Source: Streptomyces sp. ISL-12 (GTDB taxonomy: Bacteria; Actinomycetota; Actinomycetes; Streptomycetales; Streptomycetaceae). From it: a stretch of DNA of 35,371 nucleotides. Within the stretch, counting starts at the first letter, position 1. Every line of letters starts with the position of its first letter. Location: contig NZ_JAGGOO010000147.1 of the NCBI RefSeq assembly GCF_018614415.1, positions 1 to 35,371 on the forward strand, written 5' to 3'. The notes under the pieces are model-generated. The model made no database searches and was not told the origin of the DNA. It saw nothing but the letters and a program-made list of their open reading frames with translations. Position numbers and translations under genes: made by a program. Positions 1-7,868 of the stretch are shown here, piece by piece.

Positions 1-1170
1 GCCACCCAGTACCTGCCGCCCGTGCCGGCGCAGGCCCTGCCCGCCGCCGACGAGGGCGCCACCCAGTACATACCGCACATACCGCCCGCGCCCGCCGACG
101 AGGGCGCCACCCAGTACCTGCCGCCCGTCGCGCCCGGCGCGCTGCCGCCGGAGCAGCCGGCTCAGCACCACGCCGAGCAGACGCGGTCGCTCGGCCTGGT
201 GAAGCCCGCCGCGCAGGGTCCCGGTCCGCTGCCGCCGCCCGCCACCGGTTCCGACGCGGAGGCCACGCAGTACATCCCGCCCGTGCCCGGCCAGCCAGCG
301 GGGGCGCCCTTCGACGGCGTACCCGGCGGGACCGGCGCACCCGGCGGGGACGCGGGGCGGCAGCCGCCCGCCGAGTTCGACAACCTCTTCCGCGGCGCCC
401 CGGCCGCCGACGGCCCGTCCGGCTCCACCCAGCAGATGCCCGTCGTCGGCGGCCCGCGGCCGCCCCGGCCCGGCGCCGCCCCGCACGGCTACGCCCCGCA
501 GGACGCCGGCGGTGGCCGGCGCGGCGGCGGCCGGGGCGGGCGGACCGGCTCCCGGGTGCCGCTGATCGCGGCCGTCGGCGTCGCCATCGCCGTCGTCGGG
601 ATCGGCACCGGCGCGCTGCTGGCCGGCGGGGGCGGTGACGACGACGCCGACAAGAACCAGACCGTGTCCGCCACGGCCCCCGCGACCGAGGGCTCCGCGT
701 CGGCGTCCGCCGACCCGGCCCGGGAGCAGGCCGTCGCGCTGGACGCGCTGCTCGCCGACAGCGGCGACAGCCGGCAGACGGTGATCGACGCCGTGGCGGA
801 CGTGAAGTCCTGCGACAACCTGTCCCAGGCGGCGCGGAGCCTGCGCGACGCGGCGCAGCAGCGCACCGAACTGGTCACCCGGCTCTCGCAGTTGTCCGTG
901 GACCAGTTGCCGGGCAACGCGGAGCTGACCGCCGCCCTGACCAAGGCGTGGCAGGCGTCGGCGTCGGCCGACGACCACTACGCGGCCTGGGCGGACCAGG
1001 CGGCCGGCAAGAAGGGCTGCAAGAAGGGCCAGGCCCGCACCACCGGGCAGACCGCGGCCGGCAACAAGGAGAGCGGCGTCGCCAGCACCGAGAAGGCGAA
1101 GGCCGCCAAGCTGTGGAACGTGATCGCCAAGAAGTGGGGCCTGACCGAACGCACCCCGGTGCAGCTCTGA
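1..1170 (+). CDS. Membrane protein with ATQY repeats, 5' end outside window
   Basis: The frame is open from base 1, so the true start lies upstream; the GTG at 22 is internal. The visible N-terminal part is Pro/Ala/Gly-rich and cytoplasmic, with repeated ADEGATQY(I/L)PP motifs; one DNA copy at 46-69 recurs at 94-117, a 48-bp period. A single hydrophobic helix (about residues 180-200 of the visible protein) follows an Arg/Gly-rich stretch. A charged extracellular domain of about 170 residues then begins with an Ala/Ser-rich linker and contains two cysteines that could form a disulphide. Repeats of this kind are common in the cytoplasmic tails of Streptomyces one-pass membrane proteins. I do not recognise an enzyme, and the function is unknown. 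It converges on the lipoprotein gene across a 38-bp palindrome. Confidence 0.8.
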   Translation, partial: ATQYLPPVPAQALPAADEGATQYIPHIPPAPADEGATQYLPPVAPGALPPEQPAQHHAEQTRSLGLVKPAAQGPGPLPPPATGSDAEATQYIPPVPGQPAGAPFDGVPGGTGAPGGDAGRQPPAEFDNLFRGAPAADGPSGSTQQMPVVGGPRPPRPGAAPHGYAPQDAGGGRRGGGRGGRTGSRVPLIAAVGVAIAVVGIGTGALLAGGGGDDDADKNQTVSATAPATEGSASASADPAREQAVALDALLADSGDSRQTVIDAVADVKSCDNLSQAARSLRDAAQQRTELVTRLSQLSVDQLPGNAELTAALTKAWQASASADDHYAAWADQAAGKKGCKKGQARTTGQTAAGNKESGVASTEKAKAAKLWNVIAKKWGLTERTPVQL

Positions 1171-1179
1171 ACGGCGGCA

Positions 1180-1217
1180 CGGGCGGGCCCCGGGCGCATG
1201 CGCCCGGGGCCCGCCCG
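1180..1217. terminator. Perfect 38-bp palindrome, bidirectional terminator
   Basis: Bases 1180-1198 are the exact reverse complement of 1199-1217, with the centre at CA|TG. It lies in the 74-bp gap between two convergent stop codons. Either strand's transcript would form a very stable GC stem. Actinobacterial terminators often lack a U tract, so a shared bidirectional terminator is the simplest reading. Confidence 0.75.
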
Positions 1218-1244
1218 GTTCCGGTCCGCCCGGCCCCCGCCGTC

Positions 1245-2519
1245 TCAGGTCACGTCGGCGTTCCGCAGCGTCCCGACGGTGTCGAGGAAGCCGTTGCGGG
1301 CCGACACCAGCCGTCCCTCCCGTACCACCTGGAGGGTGACGTCGGTGTTCACCAGCCGCGGGAAGCCCACGGAGGCCAGGTCGGCGGCGAACGTCCAGTG
1401 CAGCGTCGGGGTGAGCCCGCCGGTGTCGATCTCCAGCCCGTCGTCCAGGGCGCCGGTGATGGCGTCGGCGGTCACCTCGCCGTCGCCGAGCGAGGCGACG
1501 ACCTTCTTGAGCACGGTGTACGCGATCCAGGTGGTCTGCACCCCGGCGTCCGCCGCGTCGACGCGGTTGTCGCCGAATGCTTTCTCCTTGATCACTTTCT
1601 TCATCGGGTCCCAGAGCTCGTCGGTCTCCACCGGGTACCAGCCGGTGACGTACGACCCCTCGTACGGGCTCGACGCCCCGCCGGTGGCGTTGACCGTGGA
1701 CTGGTCGACGCTGCCCAGCACGGTCGCGGTGCGTACCTCGGCGTAGGCGTCCCGGGCCCGCCGGAAGGAGTCCATGAAGGTGTCGGTGCGGTCGCCGAGC
1801 ACCGGGACCACGCAGCCCGGCTCCGTCGACACGCCCTCGGTGGAGCGCCGCAGCGCCCGGTCGGCCTGGCCGCCGTACTCGGTGGCGTCCTCCGCCGCCC
1901 GCTGGTCCTGGGCGCCGGCGTGCCCGCCCGCGGTGAGGCCGGAGTCCAGCAGCGGGGCCAGCTGGTCGCCGGCGATGGTGTCGGGCCGGACCAGGGTGAC
2001 GGGCCCGCAGCCGTCGGCCAGCGCCGCGCCGAGGCCGGCCAGCAGCGCGGGCTGGCCGCCGTTGACGGGGTAGGAGAGCGGGCTGGTGAATTCCTCGCCG
2101 GTGATGCCGTAGCCGCCGATGTAGGGGATGCCGGCGCCCTCCAGCACGGGGAGGAAGGAGTCGGCGTACTGGCTGTAGGAACCGACGACCGCGACGACGT
2201 CCTCCTGGACGGCACGCCGGGCGCACTTGGCGGCGGCCACGCTGTCGTTGTGGTCGTTGCAGGTCAGGACCTTGAGCTGGTGGCCGGAGAGCCCTCCGTG
2301 CTCGTTGACCCAGCGCGCGTAGGCCTGGGCGAGGGCGGGCATGCCGGGTTTGTTGGTGGCGTCGGTGTCCTGGGGCGCCCAGGTCATGACGGTGATGGTG
2401 TCGTCCCCGGAACCCCCCGTGACCCCGGGGACGACCCCGCAGCCGACGGCGAGCGACGCGCACGCCGCGAGTGCGCCCAGGGACAGGGAGGTTCTGCTGA
2501 TGCGTCGCCTGCCGGTCAT
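1245..2519 (-). CDS. Branched-chain amino-acid-type ABC substrate-binding lipoprotein
   Basis: The product has 424 residues. It starts with an RRR-containing n-region, a hydrophobic h-region and a probable lipobox ending LAVGC, so it should be a membrane-anchored extracellular lipoprotein. The body has the periplasmic-binding type 1 layout of the LivJ/amide-binding family: an ITVMTWAP strand, a 'RWVNEHGGLSGH' segment, VVAVVGSYSQ, and a TAVLGSVDQ-like second lobe. No permease or ATPase gene is adjacent, so this is an orphan binding protein, perhaps a ligand sensor rather than part of an importer; that is inference. An alternative GTG start at 2540 is in frame, with a GGAGGG about 20 nt upstream. 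It is divergent from the gene at 2637. Confidence 0.85.
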   Translation of the reverse strand: MTGRRRISRTSLSLGALAACASLAVGCGVVPGVTGGSGDDTITVMTWAPQDTDATNKPGMPALAQAYARWVNEHGGLSGHQLKVLTCNDHNDSVAAAKCARRAVQEDVVAVVGSYSQYADSFLPVLEGAGIPYIGGYGITGEEFTSPLSYPVNGGQPALLAGLGAALADGCGPVTLVRPDTIAGDQLAPLLDSGLTAGGHAGAQDQRAAEDATEYGGQADRALRRSTEGVSTEPGCVVPVLGDRTDTFMDSFRRARDAYAEVRTATVLGSVDQSTVNATGGASSPYEGSYVTGWYPVETDELWDPMKKVIKEKAFGDNRVDAADAGVQTTWIAYTVLKKVVASLGDGEVTADAITGALDDGLEIDTGGLTPTLHWTFAADLASVGFPRLVNTDVTLQVVREGRLVSARNGFLDTVGTLRNADVT

Positions 2520-2636
2520 GAAACCGTACGATTCCGTCACGGGACTAACCTGGGGGCGCCCTCCGGTCGACGGACGGTGTCCTCGCGGTGAATTGCGGGT
2601 GCCTGTGAGGCAAGCATGGAGAGGAACGTACGATCG

Positions 2637-3137
2637 ATGACCGTGCAAGGTTCGGAGAACTCTTCCCGTCGCGGCCGTCGCTCCTCCACCATGGGCGGCA
2701 TGCCTCTCAACGACATGCCGTGGTGGCGCTGGCGCAGCAACGTGCGGTCGGCGCTGCACATGCTCTCCGACCCCGCCTTCCAGCGGGACGTCTGGCTGGC
2801 CGGGACGGACGGGTACGGAGACGTCACCGACGCGGTGTACCGGCTGGTGGAGGACACCTGGCTGGACCACTGGTCCGCGGAGAAGTACGTCGGCACGATC
2901 TTCCGGGACTCCCAGGAGGCGGCGCTCGTCGACACCGCGGTGCTGCGGGTCCTGCGGATCATGCACCAGGTCGGGCCGGACGCGCCGGTGGCCGCGTACC
3001 TGGAGCACGCGGCCTGGCCGGACGCGGTGCGGGCGGCCCGGGACGCGCACGTCCGGCTGGCGACCAGCGACGGGGACGACCCGGACACGGTGCCGCGCAG
3101 CCTGGAGGTGCTGAACATCATGGTGCGGTCCGCGTGA
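2637..3137 (+). CDS. Conserved actinobacterial protein of the SCO4402 type
   Basis: This is a soluble protein of 166 residues with no signal peptide. It has a short basic N-terminus followed by a Trp-rich helical segment (MPWWRWRSNVR) and an all-helical acidic body. ATG 2637 is preferred because GGAGAGG at 2618-2624 is a plausible ribosome binding site; ATG 2616 in the same frame lacks one. I believe it belongs to a Streptomyces family named after SCO4402, which sits beside purU in S. coelicolor, but no biochemical role is known to me. The purU start lies 60 bp downstream on the same strand, so co-transcription is possible. Confidence 0.75.
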   Translation: MTVQGSENSSRRGRRSSTMGGMPLNDMPWWRWRSNVRSALHMLSDPAFQRDVWLAGTDGYGDVTDAVYRLVEDTWLDHWSAEKYVGTIFRDSQEAALVDTAVLRVLRIMHQVGPDAPVAAYLEHAAWPDAVRAARDAHVRLATSDGDDPDTVPRSLEVLNIMVRSA

Positions 3138-3197
3138 CGCGGTCCGCGTAGCGGGACGGCCGTCGGTCCGGGTTCCGGATATGGGACCCTGTCCGGC

Positions 3198-4079
3198 ATG
3201 AACGAGCAGTCCACCCGTCCCGCGGCCCCCGCCGACCAGTACGTCCTCACCCTCTTCTGCCCCGACAAGCAGGGCATCGTGCACGCCGTGTCGAGCTACC
3301 TCTTCATGACCGGCTGCAACATCGAGGACAGCCAGCAGTTCGGCGACCACGACACGGGTCTGTTCTTCATGCGGGTCCACTTCTCGGCGGAGGCGCCGGT
3401 GACCGTGGACAAGCTGCGGGCCAGCTTCGCGGCGATCGGCGACTCCTTCCAGATGGACTGGCAGATCCACCGGGCCGACGAGAAGATGCGCGTCGTGCTG
3501 ATGGTCAGCAAGTTCGGGCACTGCCTGAACGACCTGCTGTTCCGCACCCGGATCGGGGCGCTGCCGGTCGAGATCGCCGCGGTCGTCTCCAACCACACCG
3601 ACTTCGCCGAGCTGGTGGCCTCCTACGGCATTCCCTTCCACCACATCCCGGTGACGAAGGACACGAAGGCCCAGGCGGAGGCGCGGCTGCTGGAGATCGT
3701 GCGGGAGGCCGACGTCGAACTGGTCGTCCTCGCCCGGTACATGCAGGTGCTCTCCGACGACCTGTGCAAGCAGCTCAGCGGGCGGATCATCAACATCCAC
3801 CACTCCTTCCTGCCGAGCTTCAAGGGCGCCAAGCCGTACCACCAGGCGCACGCGCGGGGCGTGAAGCTGATCGGGGCGACGGCGCACTATGTGACGGCGG
3901 ACCTGGACGAGGGGCCGATCATCGAGCAGGAGGTCGAGCGCGTGGGGCACGACGTCACGCCGGACCAGCTCGTCGCGATCGGGCGGGACGTGGAGTGCCA
4001 GGCGCTGGCGCGGGCCGTGAAGTGGCATGCTGAGCGGCGGATTCTTTTGAACGGGCGGCGGACGGTGGTGTTCGCCTGA
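3198..4079 (+). CDS. purU: Formyltetrahydrofolate deformylase
   Basis: The enzyme hydrolyses 10-formyltetrahydrofolate to formate and tetrahydrofolate, balancing one-carbon pools and supplying formate for purine synthesis. The product has 293 residues, normal for PurU. It has an N-terminal ACT domain (about residues 13-90, beginning YVLTLFCPDKQGIVH) and a formyltransferase-fold domain from about 97. The catalytic Asn/His segment NIHHSFLPSFKGAKPYHQA lies near residues 198-216, and the conserved AHYVTADLDEGPIIEQ segment, carrying the Asp, near 228-243. The last nine codons and the stop lie in a 29-bp tandem duplication: the second copy lies beyond the TGA stop, so the protein end is unchanged. 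Confidence 0.95.
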   Translation: MNEQSTRPAAPADQYVLTLFCPDKQGIVHAVSSYLFMTGCNIEDSQQFGDHDTGLFFMRVHFSAEAPVTVDKLRASFAAIGDSFQMDWQIHRADEKMRVVLMVSKFGHCLNDLLFRTRIGALPVEIAAVVSNHTDFAELVASYGIPFHHIPVTKDTKAQAEARLLEIVREADVELVVLARYMQVLSDDLCKQLSGRIINIHHSFLPSFKGAKPYHQAHARGVKLIGATAHYVTADLDEGPIIEQEVERVGHDVTPDQLVAIGRDVECQALARAVKWHAERRILLNGRRTVVFA

Positions 4080-4106
4080 ACGGGCGGCGGACGGTGGTGT
4101 TCGCCT
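4049..4106 (+). repeat. Perfect 29-bp tandem duplication spanning the purU stop
   Basis: Bases 4049-4077 and 4078-4106 are identical. The junction CCT|GA creates the TGA now used as the stop. The second copy ends in CCTAG, so the ancestral stop was probably TAG at 4106-4108. The duplication therefore left the protein unchanged. Confidence 0.9.
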
Positions 4107-4128
4107 AGGGGGGCGGGGGGTCTGATGC

Positions 4129-4192
4129 GCGGGCGGGTGCGGGTGCGGGTGCGTGGGGGCTGGTCGCGCGGTTCCCCGCGCCCCTAGAGGTA
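4129..4192. repeat. GCGGGT hexamer run and a recurrent Streptomyces stem-loop repeat
   Basis: This part of the purU/anti-sigma convergent gap (4080-4266) starts with consecutive GCGGGT-type hexamers. These run into a motif of the form GGCTGGTCGCGCGGTTCCCC. Its stem pairs GCGCGG (4166-4171) with CCGCGC (4176-4181) around the loop TTCC. From memory, very similar sequences with CGCGxxGTTCCCCGCGCCCC occur many times between genes in Streptomyces genomes; this could not be checked here. It may act as a convergent terminator. Nothing else was found in the gap. Confidence 0.55.
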
Positions 4193-4266
4193 CGTTGACT
4201 GCACGTGCCTTCGGGGGCGCGAGCAACCACGACGTGCCCGCAGCCGCCCCGCGACGGACCGGCTCC

Positions 4267-5856
4267 CTACATCCGGCTCAAGCTCGCGGCGGCGAAGAGT
4301 ACGTCCCTGATCGCCTCGCGGTCCCCGGACTGCCCCGCCGCCGCTTCCTCCGGAGGGACCCGGCCCGCCGCCAGGCGGCAGAACTCCACGTCGTCCAGGG
4401 CGACGTACGCCACCTCGTGCTCGGCGGAGCCCACCGCCGCCGGCGAGTCCAGCGGGATGTACCACTCCCCGCCGCCCGATCCCTCGATGTCCAGCCGCAG
4501 ACTGCGCCCCGGCGCCCCCGCCGTCACCAGGTGCCGGTGCGCACCCGGCGCGGCCTTCCCGCTCCGGCGGCGCTCCGCGAGCACGGTCGGCAGCATCCGG
4601 GCGGCGAGGTCGATCATGCGGTGCAGATGGCGGGCCGAGGGCGGCTCGTAGGGGTAGTTCACCGCCTCGGCGATGTCCTCGGCGTGCACCCAGCACTCGA
4701 AGGCCCGGTCCAGCATCGCGTCGCGCAGCGGCAGTTCGCAGTCGCCGTACGCCACCGGCATCCGGCCCGCGCCCGAGTCGCGCCCCGACGCGCCGCCGCC
4801 GGTGAACGCCGTCGTCCGGATCAGGGCGTGGCTCTGCTCCCGCCAGGGCGCGCGGACCGCGCGGGTGGGCGGGAGGTGCGAGGCCCGCCAGTACGCCTCG
4901 GTACGGCCCGCCGGGGCCGGGGCCCGCGGCGTGATGTCGCCGAGCGGGTCGGCGAGGCCCAGGGCGACCGCGACCAGGCCGTCGACCGCCAGCAGGTGGG
5001 CGATGACGCCGGCGACGGTGGTGCGGCGGCTGGCCGTCCCGTCGTCCGAGAACCACCGCAGCCGCACCGGGGCGTGCCATTCCGCTTCGCCGAAGTCCTG
5101 GAGCAGGGCGTCCAGGCGGGCGGTCTCGGCGTCGTAGGGCATGGCCCACTCGGGCACCGGGATGCGCGGCGGACGCCGTTCGAGGCAGAGGTCCAGGACG
5201 CGGGTGCGCAGGGCCGGGTCGGGGTCGAGGGTGTCCGGGGGCTGGAGCAGCCCGACCGCCTGGCGCAGTCGCCGGCCCTCCTCCGCGCAGGCCCCGCACT
5301 CGCCGAGGTGCCGGTCGACGGCGGCGGCCTCCTCCCGGGAACAGGCGGCCAGCGCCCAGGCGCCGAGGAGCGCCTTCAGCACGGGGTGCTCCAGCGCGAG
5401 GGGCGCGGGGCCGGGGTGCGGCAGGGCGGGCAACGGCAGCCCGCTGTCCTCCACGGAGACCCGCGGCAGCGGTATCCGGGGACGGCCGCCCCCGGCTCCC
5501 CGCGGGCCGGGCCCCGGCCCGCCGGCTCCGGGGCCGCCGGCTCCGGACCTGCTGCCTCCGCCGGCGCTGCTGCCTGTGCCGGGGCCGTCGGCACCGCCTG
5601 GGCCGTCGGGTCCGTGGGCGCCGCCTTCCCGCGGCTTTTCCGGGCCCTCCGGTTTCTCGGGGCGGCCCTCCGGTTCCTCGGGTACTTCCCGCCCCTCGGG
5701 TCCGTCCGGTCCGTCCGGCCCCACGGCGTCGTCCGTCCGTTCAGGGCCACCGGCTTCGCCGGGTTTCATCGTCCCGTGGGTCCCTTCACGTGTGTCCGTC
5801 AGACCACGTCCGTCGTACACCCGGTCCCGTCCCGCCCCGGCGCTCATGCCGCTCAT
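4267..5856 (-). CDS. Zinc anti-sigma protein fused to a mycothiol-dependent isomerase-like domain
   Basis: The product has 529 residues. Residues 1-150 are Pro/Gly/Glu low complexity. A zinc-binding anti-sigma (ZAS/zf-HC2) element follows, with H183-x3-C187-x2-C190 (motif RHLGECGACAEEG). From about 230 there is a DinB/MDMPI-like domain (TVAGVIAHLLAVDGLVA, then RAFECWVHAEDIAEAVN), as in mycothiol-dependent maleylpyruvate isomerases. The start ATG overlaps the sigma-factor stop as ATGA, with GGAGG six bases upstream, so the two are translationally coupled. The expected role is to bind the sigma factor encoded immediately upstream and release it on a thiol, metal or small-molecule signal. That signal is inferred from the domains only. 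There is no transmembrane helix, so it is a cytoplasmic anti-sigma factor. Confidence 0.8.
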   Translation of the reverse strand: MSGMSAGAGRDRVYDGRGLTDTREGTHGTMKPGEAGGPERTDDAVGPDGPDGPEGREVPEEPEGRPEKPEGPEKPREGGAHGPDGPGGADGPGTGSSAGGGSRSGAGGPGAGGPGPGPRGAGGGRPRIPLPRVSVEDSGLPLPALPHPGPAPLALEHPVLKALLGAWALAACSREEAAAVDRHLGECGACAEEGRRLRQAVGLLQPPDTLDPDPALRTRVLDLCLERRPPRIPVPEWAMPYDAETARLDALLQDFGEAEWHAPVRLRWFSDDGTASRRTTVAGVIAHLLAVDGLVAVALGLADPLGDITPRAPAPAGRTEAYWRASHLPPTRAVRAPWREQSHALIRTTAFTGGGASGRDSGAGRMPVAYGDCELPLRDAMLDRAFECWVHAEDIAEAVNYPYEPPSARHLHRMIDLAARMLPTVLAERRRSGKAAPGAHRHLVTAGAPGRSLRLDIEGSGGGEWYIPLDSPAAVGSAEHEVAYVALDDVEFCRLAAGRVPPEEAAAGQSGDREAIRDVLFAAASLSRM

Positions 5857-6443
5857 GCCGCACCTCCGTAACCGGGCGGAGCCCCGGGCGCGCCGGGGGC
5901 CGTCGTGTCGTGGGCGGTGGAGAGGAGCTGGAGGCCCAGGCGGAGGCGGCGGCGGGCCTCGTCCTCGGTGATGCCGAGGTCGACGGCGGTCTGGCGGTAG
6001 TCGCGGCGCTGGAAGTAGGCCCGCTCCAGGGCGGACCGCAACGGCGCGGGCATGGACTGGACGATGTAGTCGGCGCGGGCGGCGACCGACGCGTGGCGCA
6101 CCCTGCGCTCCAGGTCCTCGGCGGTGCCGGGGCCGCCGCGGGCGAGGGCGGCCGTCCCGGCGGCCCGCAGCCGCTGCACGGCCAGCCGGTGCGTCAGCCC
6201 GGCGATCCACGTGCGCATCGGTCCCTGCTTGGGGTCGTAGGTGTCCGGGTGCTCCCAGACGTGGGTGAAGACCTCGCGGGTCACGGCGTCGGCGGCGCAC
6301 TGCTCGTCGAGCACCCGGTGGGCGAGGCCGTGCACGAGGGAGGAGAACCGGTCGTACAGCTCGCCGAGTGCGGCGGCCTCGCCGCGCGCGAGCCGCTGCT
6401 GCATCTTGCGGTCCCAGCCGAGCGGTGTGTCCTGCGTCGCCAT
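5853..6443 (-). CDS. ECF-type RNA polymerase sigma factor
   Basis: The product has 196 residues, the usual size of a group IV sigma factor. Region 2 spans about residues 22-92 (ALGELYDRFSSLVHGLAHRV, then PMRTWIAGLTHRLAVQRLR). Region 4 spans about 126-178 (MPAPLRSALERAYFQRRDY, then an ITEDEARRRLRLGLQLL helix-turn-helix). A GAAGGGG site four bases before the ATG supports the start. It is the first gene of a two-gene operon with its anti-sigma partner and is divergent from the STAS gene, with 320 bp between them. Its target promoter could not be deduced, and no clear autoregulatory ECF promoter was found. Confidence 0.85.
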   Translation of the reverse strand: MATQDTPLGWDRKMQQRLARGEAAALGELYDRFSSLVHGLAHRVLDEQCAADAVTREVFTHVWEHPDTYDPKQGPMRTWIAGLTHRLAVQRLRAAGTAALARGGPGTAEDLERRVRHASVAARADYIVQSMPAPLRSALERAYFQRRDYRQTAVDLGITEDEARRRLRLGLQLLSTAHDTTAPGAPGAPPGYGGAA

Positions 6444-6763
6444 GCGGCCCCTTCACCCCCTGCTCGCGTCCGACGGGCCGACCGGTCCCGTCCGGTGTCC
6501 AGCCTGCGGCCATCGCCTTCTCGAATGTAGTCGGCACGTATGACCACGCACGCCCCTTTGCGCCAATGTGAGCCCCCGAAGCGCCCCGGATGGTAAGGGC
6601 CCGCAACGGCCGACGGGTCGAATGAGATCGTAAGGAGCGGAAACCGGCCGCTTCTGACCGTTTCTTGTTTTCCACGGCGCGTTTGCGGGAACGGCCGGTG
6701 GGCAGGCGCGCGCCCAAGAAGCGTAGGCGTGGCTTCCGTTTCGCGCGAGGGAAGGAGGGCTTG
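6444..6763. promoter_or_regulatory. Divergent control region, sigma factor / STAS gene
   Basis: This 320-bp gap carries promoters for both directions. It is less GC-rich than its flanks around 6530-6690 and contains GTTT-rich segments. No match to a known actinobacterial sigma consensus was convincing enough to call. An imperfect stem (GAGCGG with CCGCTTC) lies near 6636-6656. No gene is supported here. Confidence 0.4.
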
Positions 6764-7141
6764 GTGGTGGCGTTCCATGTGACCGGGGACGAGCGGGGCG
6801 GATGGACCGTGGTCCAGGTCTCGGGCGAGCTGGACCTGGTGTCGTCGCCGGCGCTGCGCCAGCGGGTGCACGACGCCGTGGCCGAAGGGCGCCACAGTCT
6901 GGTCCTCGACCTCTCCGACGTACTGTTCTGCGACTCCAGCGGCGTGGGCGTGCTGATCGCCTCCCGGCGCCTCATACGTTCGTGCCAAGGCCGGCTGCGG
7001 CTGATACTCCCCGCCCAGGGGGCCGTCGACGGCTCCCACGTCAACCGGGTCCTCGCCGCGCTGGGGGTGCGCAGGCTGTTCGACGTCCATCCCGACCTCG
7101 CCTCGGCGACCGGCGACGAACCGCGCCCGCTGTCCGCGTAG
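6764..7141 (+). CDS. Anti-sigma factor antagonist, STAS domain
   Basis: The product has about 125 residues, a single STAS domain of the SpoIIAA/RsbV/BldG class. It shows the ELDLVSSPALRQRV helix and the LDLSDVLFCDSSGVGVL segment, where the DSSG serine is the residue that partner kinases phosphorylate. In this family the unphosphorylated form binds the ATPase anti-sigma factor and frees sigma. The frame is open upstream to 6665, but AAGGAGGG at 6752-6759 places the start at GTG 6764 (or GTG 6767). A candidate partner kinase is encoded at 8325; the pairing is inferred. Confidence 0.85.
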   Translation: MVAFHVTGDERGGWTVVQVSGELDLVSSPALRQRVHDAVAEGRHSLVLDLSDVLFCDSSGVGVLIASRRLIRSCQGRLRLILPAQGAVDGSHVNRVLAALGVRRLFDVHPDLASATGDEPRPLSA

Positions 7142-7256
7142 CGCCGCCGCGCACGTCATCGTTTCGTCACGCCGTTGTACCGGTGTTCGCCCGGTCTTGG
7201 GGTGGACGTCACTTTTCGGTGCGGGGGTACCCGTCACCGTCGTACGCTCCCAGCAA

Positions 7257-7328
7257 GGCATGCGCGGCATGTACGGCATGCAAGGCGTACGTGACATGCA
7301 TGACGTGCGTGACATACAAGACATCACC
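7257..7328 (+). repeat. Eight 9-bp repeats upstream of the calcium-protein gene
   Basis: Eight consecutive nonamers follow the pattern G(G/A)C(A/G)T(G/A/C)(C/T)xx, starting at 7257, 7266, 7275, 7284, 7293, 7302, 7311 and 7320. They are in frame with the downstream gene and would encode a (G/D)-(M/V/I)-x repeat. They use CAA, CAT, CGT, ATA and GTA codons that neighbouring genes avoid, so a leader or promoter role is more likely than coding. Confidence 0.7.
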
Positions 7329-7355
7329 ACCCGACGTAAGGCGGCCAGAGAAGAG

Positions 7356-7868
7356 ATGGTCAGCAGCGAGAACGAGCGTAGGATCGCCGACCGGTTCGCC
7401 ACCTTCGACCAGAACGGCAACGGCTGCATCGACCGCGAGGACTTCAGCGAGGCGGCCAAGGCCCTGCTTCAGGAGTTCGCCGTCGCGGCCCGTTCCGACA
7501 AGGGCCAGGCGCTGTACGGCGGCGCCGAGGCGTTCTGGCAGGGCATGGCCGGTATCGCCGACCGCGACGGCGACCAGCGCATCACCCGCGAGGAGTTCGT
7601 CACCGGCGCGGTCAAGCGCCTGCGGGACACCCCGGACCGGTTCGCCGAGATCGCCCGTCCCTTCCTGCACGCGGCCCTCGCCGTCGCCGACACCGACGGC
7701 GACGGAGCCGCCACGGTCGAGGAGACCGTACGGCTGCTCACCGCCCTCGGGGTCCCCGCGGAGACCGCCCGCCCGGTGGCCGCGGGGCTCGACGCGGACG
7801 GCGACGGGAAGGTCGTCGAGGAGGACGTCGTGCCCGCCTTCGCCCGCTACTTCACGGTGGGGGAGTGA
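7356..7868 (+). CDS. Four-EF-hand calcium-binding protein (calerythrin/CalD type)
   Basis: The cytoplasmic product has 170 residues and four EF-hand loops: 18-29 (DQNGNGCIDRED), 69-80 (DRDGDQRITREE), 112-123 (DTDGDGAATVEE) and 146-157 (DADGDGKVVEED). Loops 1, 2 and 4 have canonical ligands. Loop 3 has Ala at position 7 and a more degenerate second half, but keeps the terminal Glu. The family buffers or senses Ca2+ in actinomycetes. ATG 7356 is chosen because codon use upstream is atypical. AAGGCGG at 7338-7344 is the nearest ribosome binding site. It lies between a STAS gene and an RsbW-like gene, so a link from calcium to partner switching is possible but inferred. Confidence 0.88.
   Translation: MVSSENERRIADRFATFDQNGNGCIDREDFSEAAKALLQEFAVAARSDKGQALYGGAEAFWQGMAGIADRDGDQRITREEFVTGAVKRLRDTPDRFAEIARPFLHAALAVADTDGDGAATVEETVRLLTALGVPAETARPVAAGLDADGDGKVVEEDVVPAFARYFTVGE

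Noticed and set aside
2525..2634. Direct repeat CGTACGAT at 2525 and 2627 as an operator pair
   Set aside because: An 8-mer recurring once within 110 bp of GC-rich divergent promoter is weak evidence; one copy lies inside the lipoprotein's alternative start region.
1245..4226. Single 993-residue minus-strand protein
   Set aside because: Only the part from 2519 downward is a real lipoprotein; the rest is the antisense of purU and its neighbour.
7197..7355. N-terminal extension of the EF-hand protein
   Set aside because: Codons such as ATA, GTA, CAA and AGA are atypical for this genome, and the extension resembles no EF-hand protein; kept as a finding rather than coding sequence.
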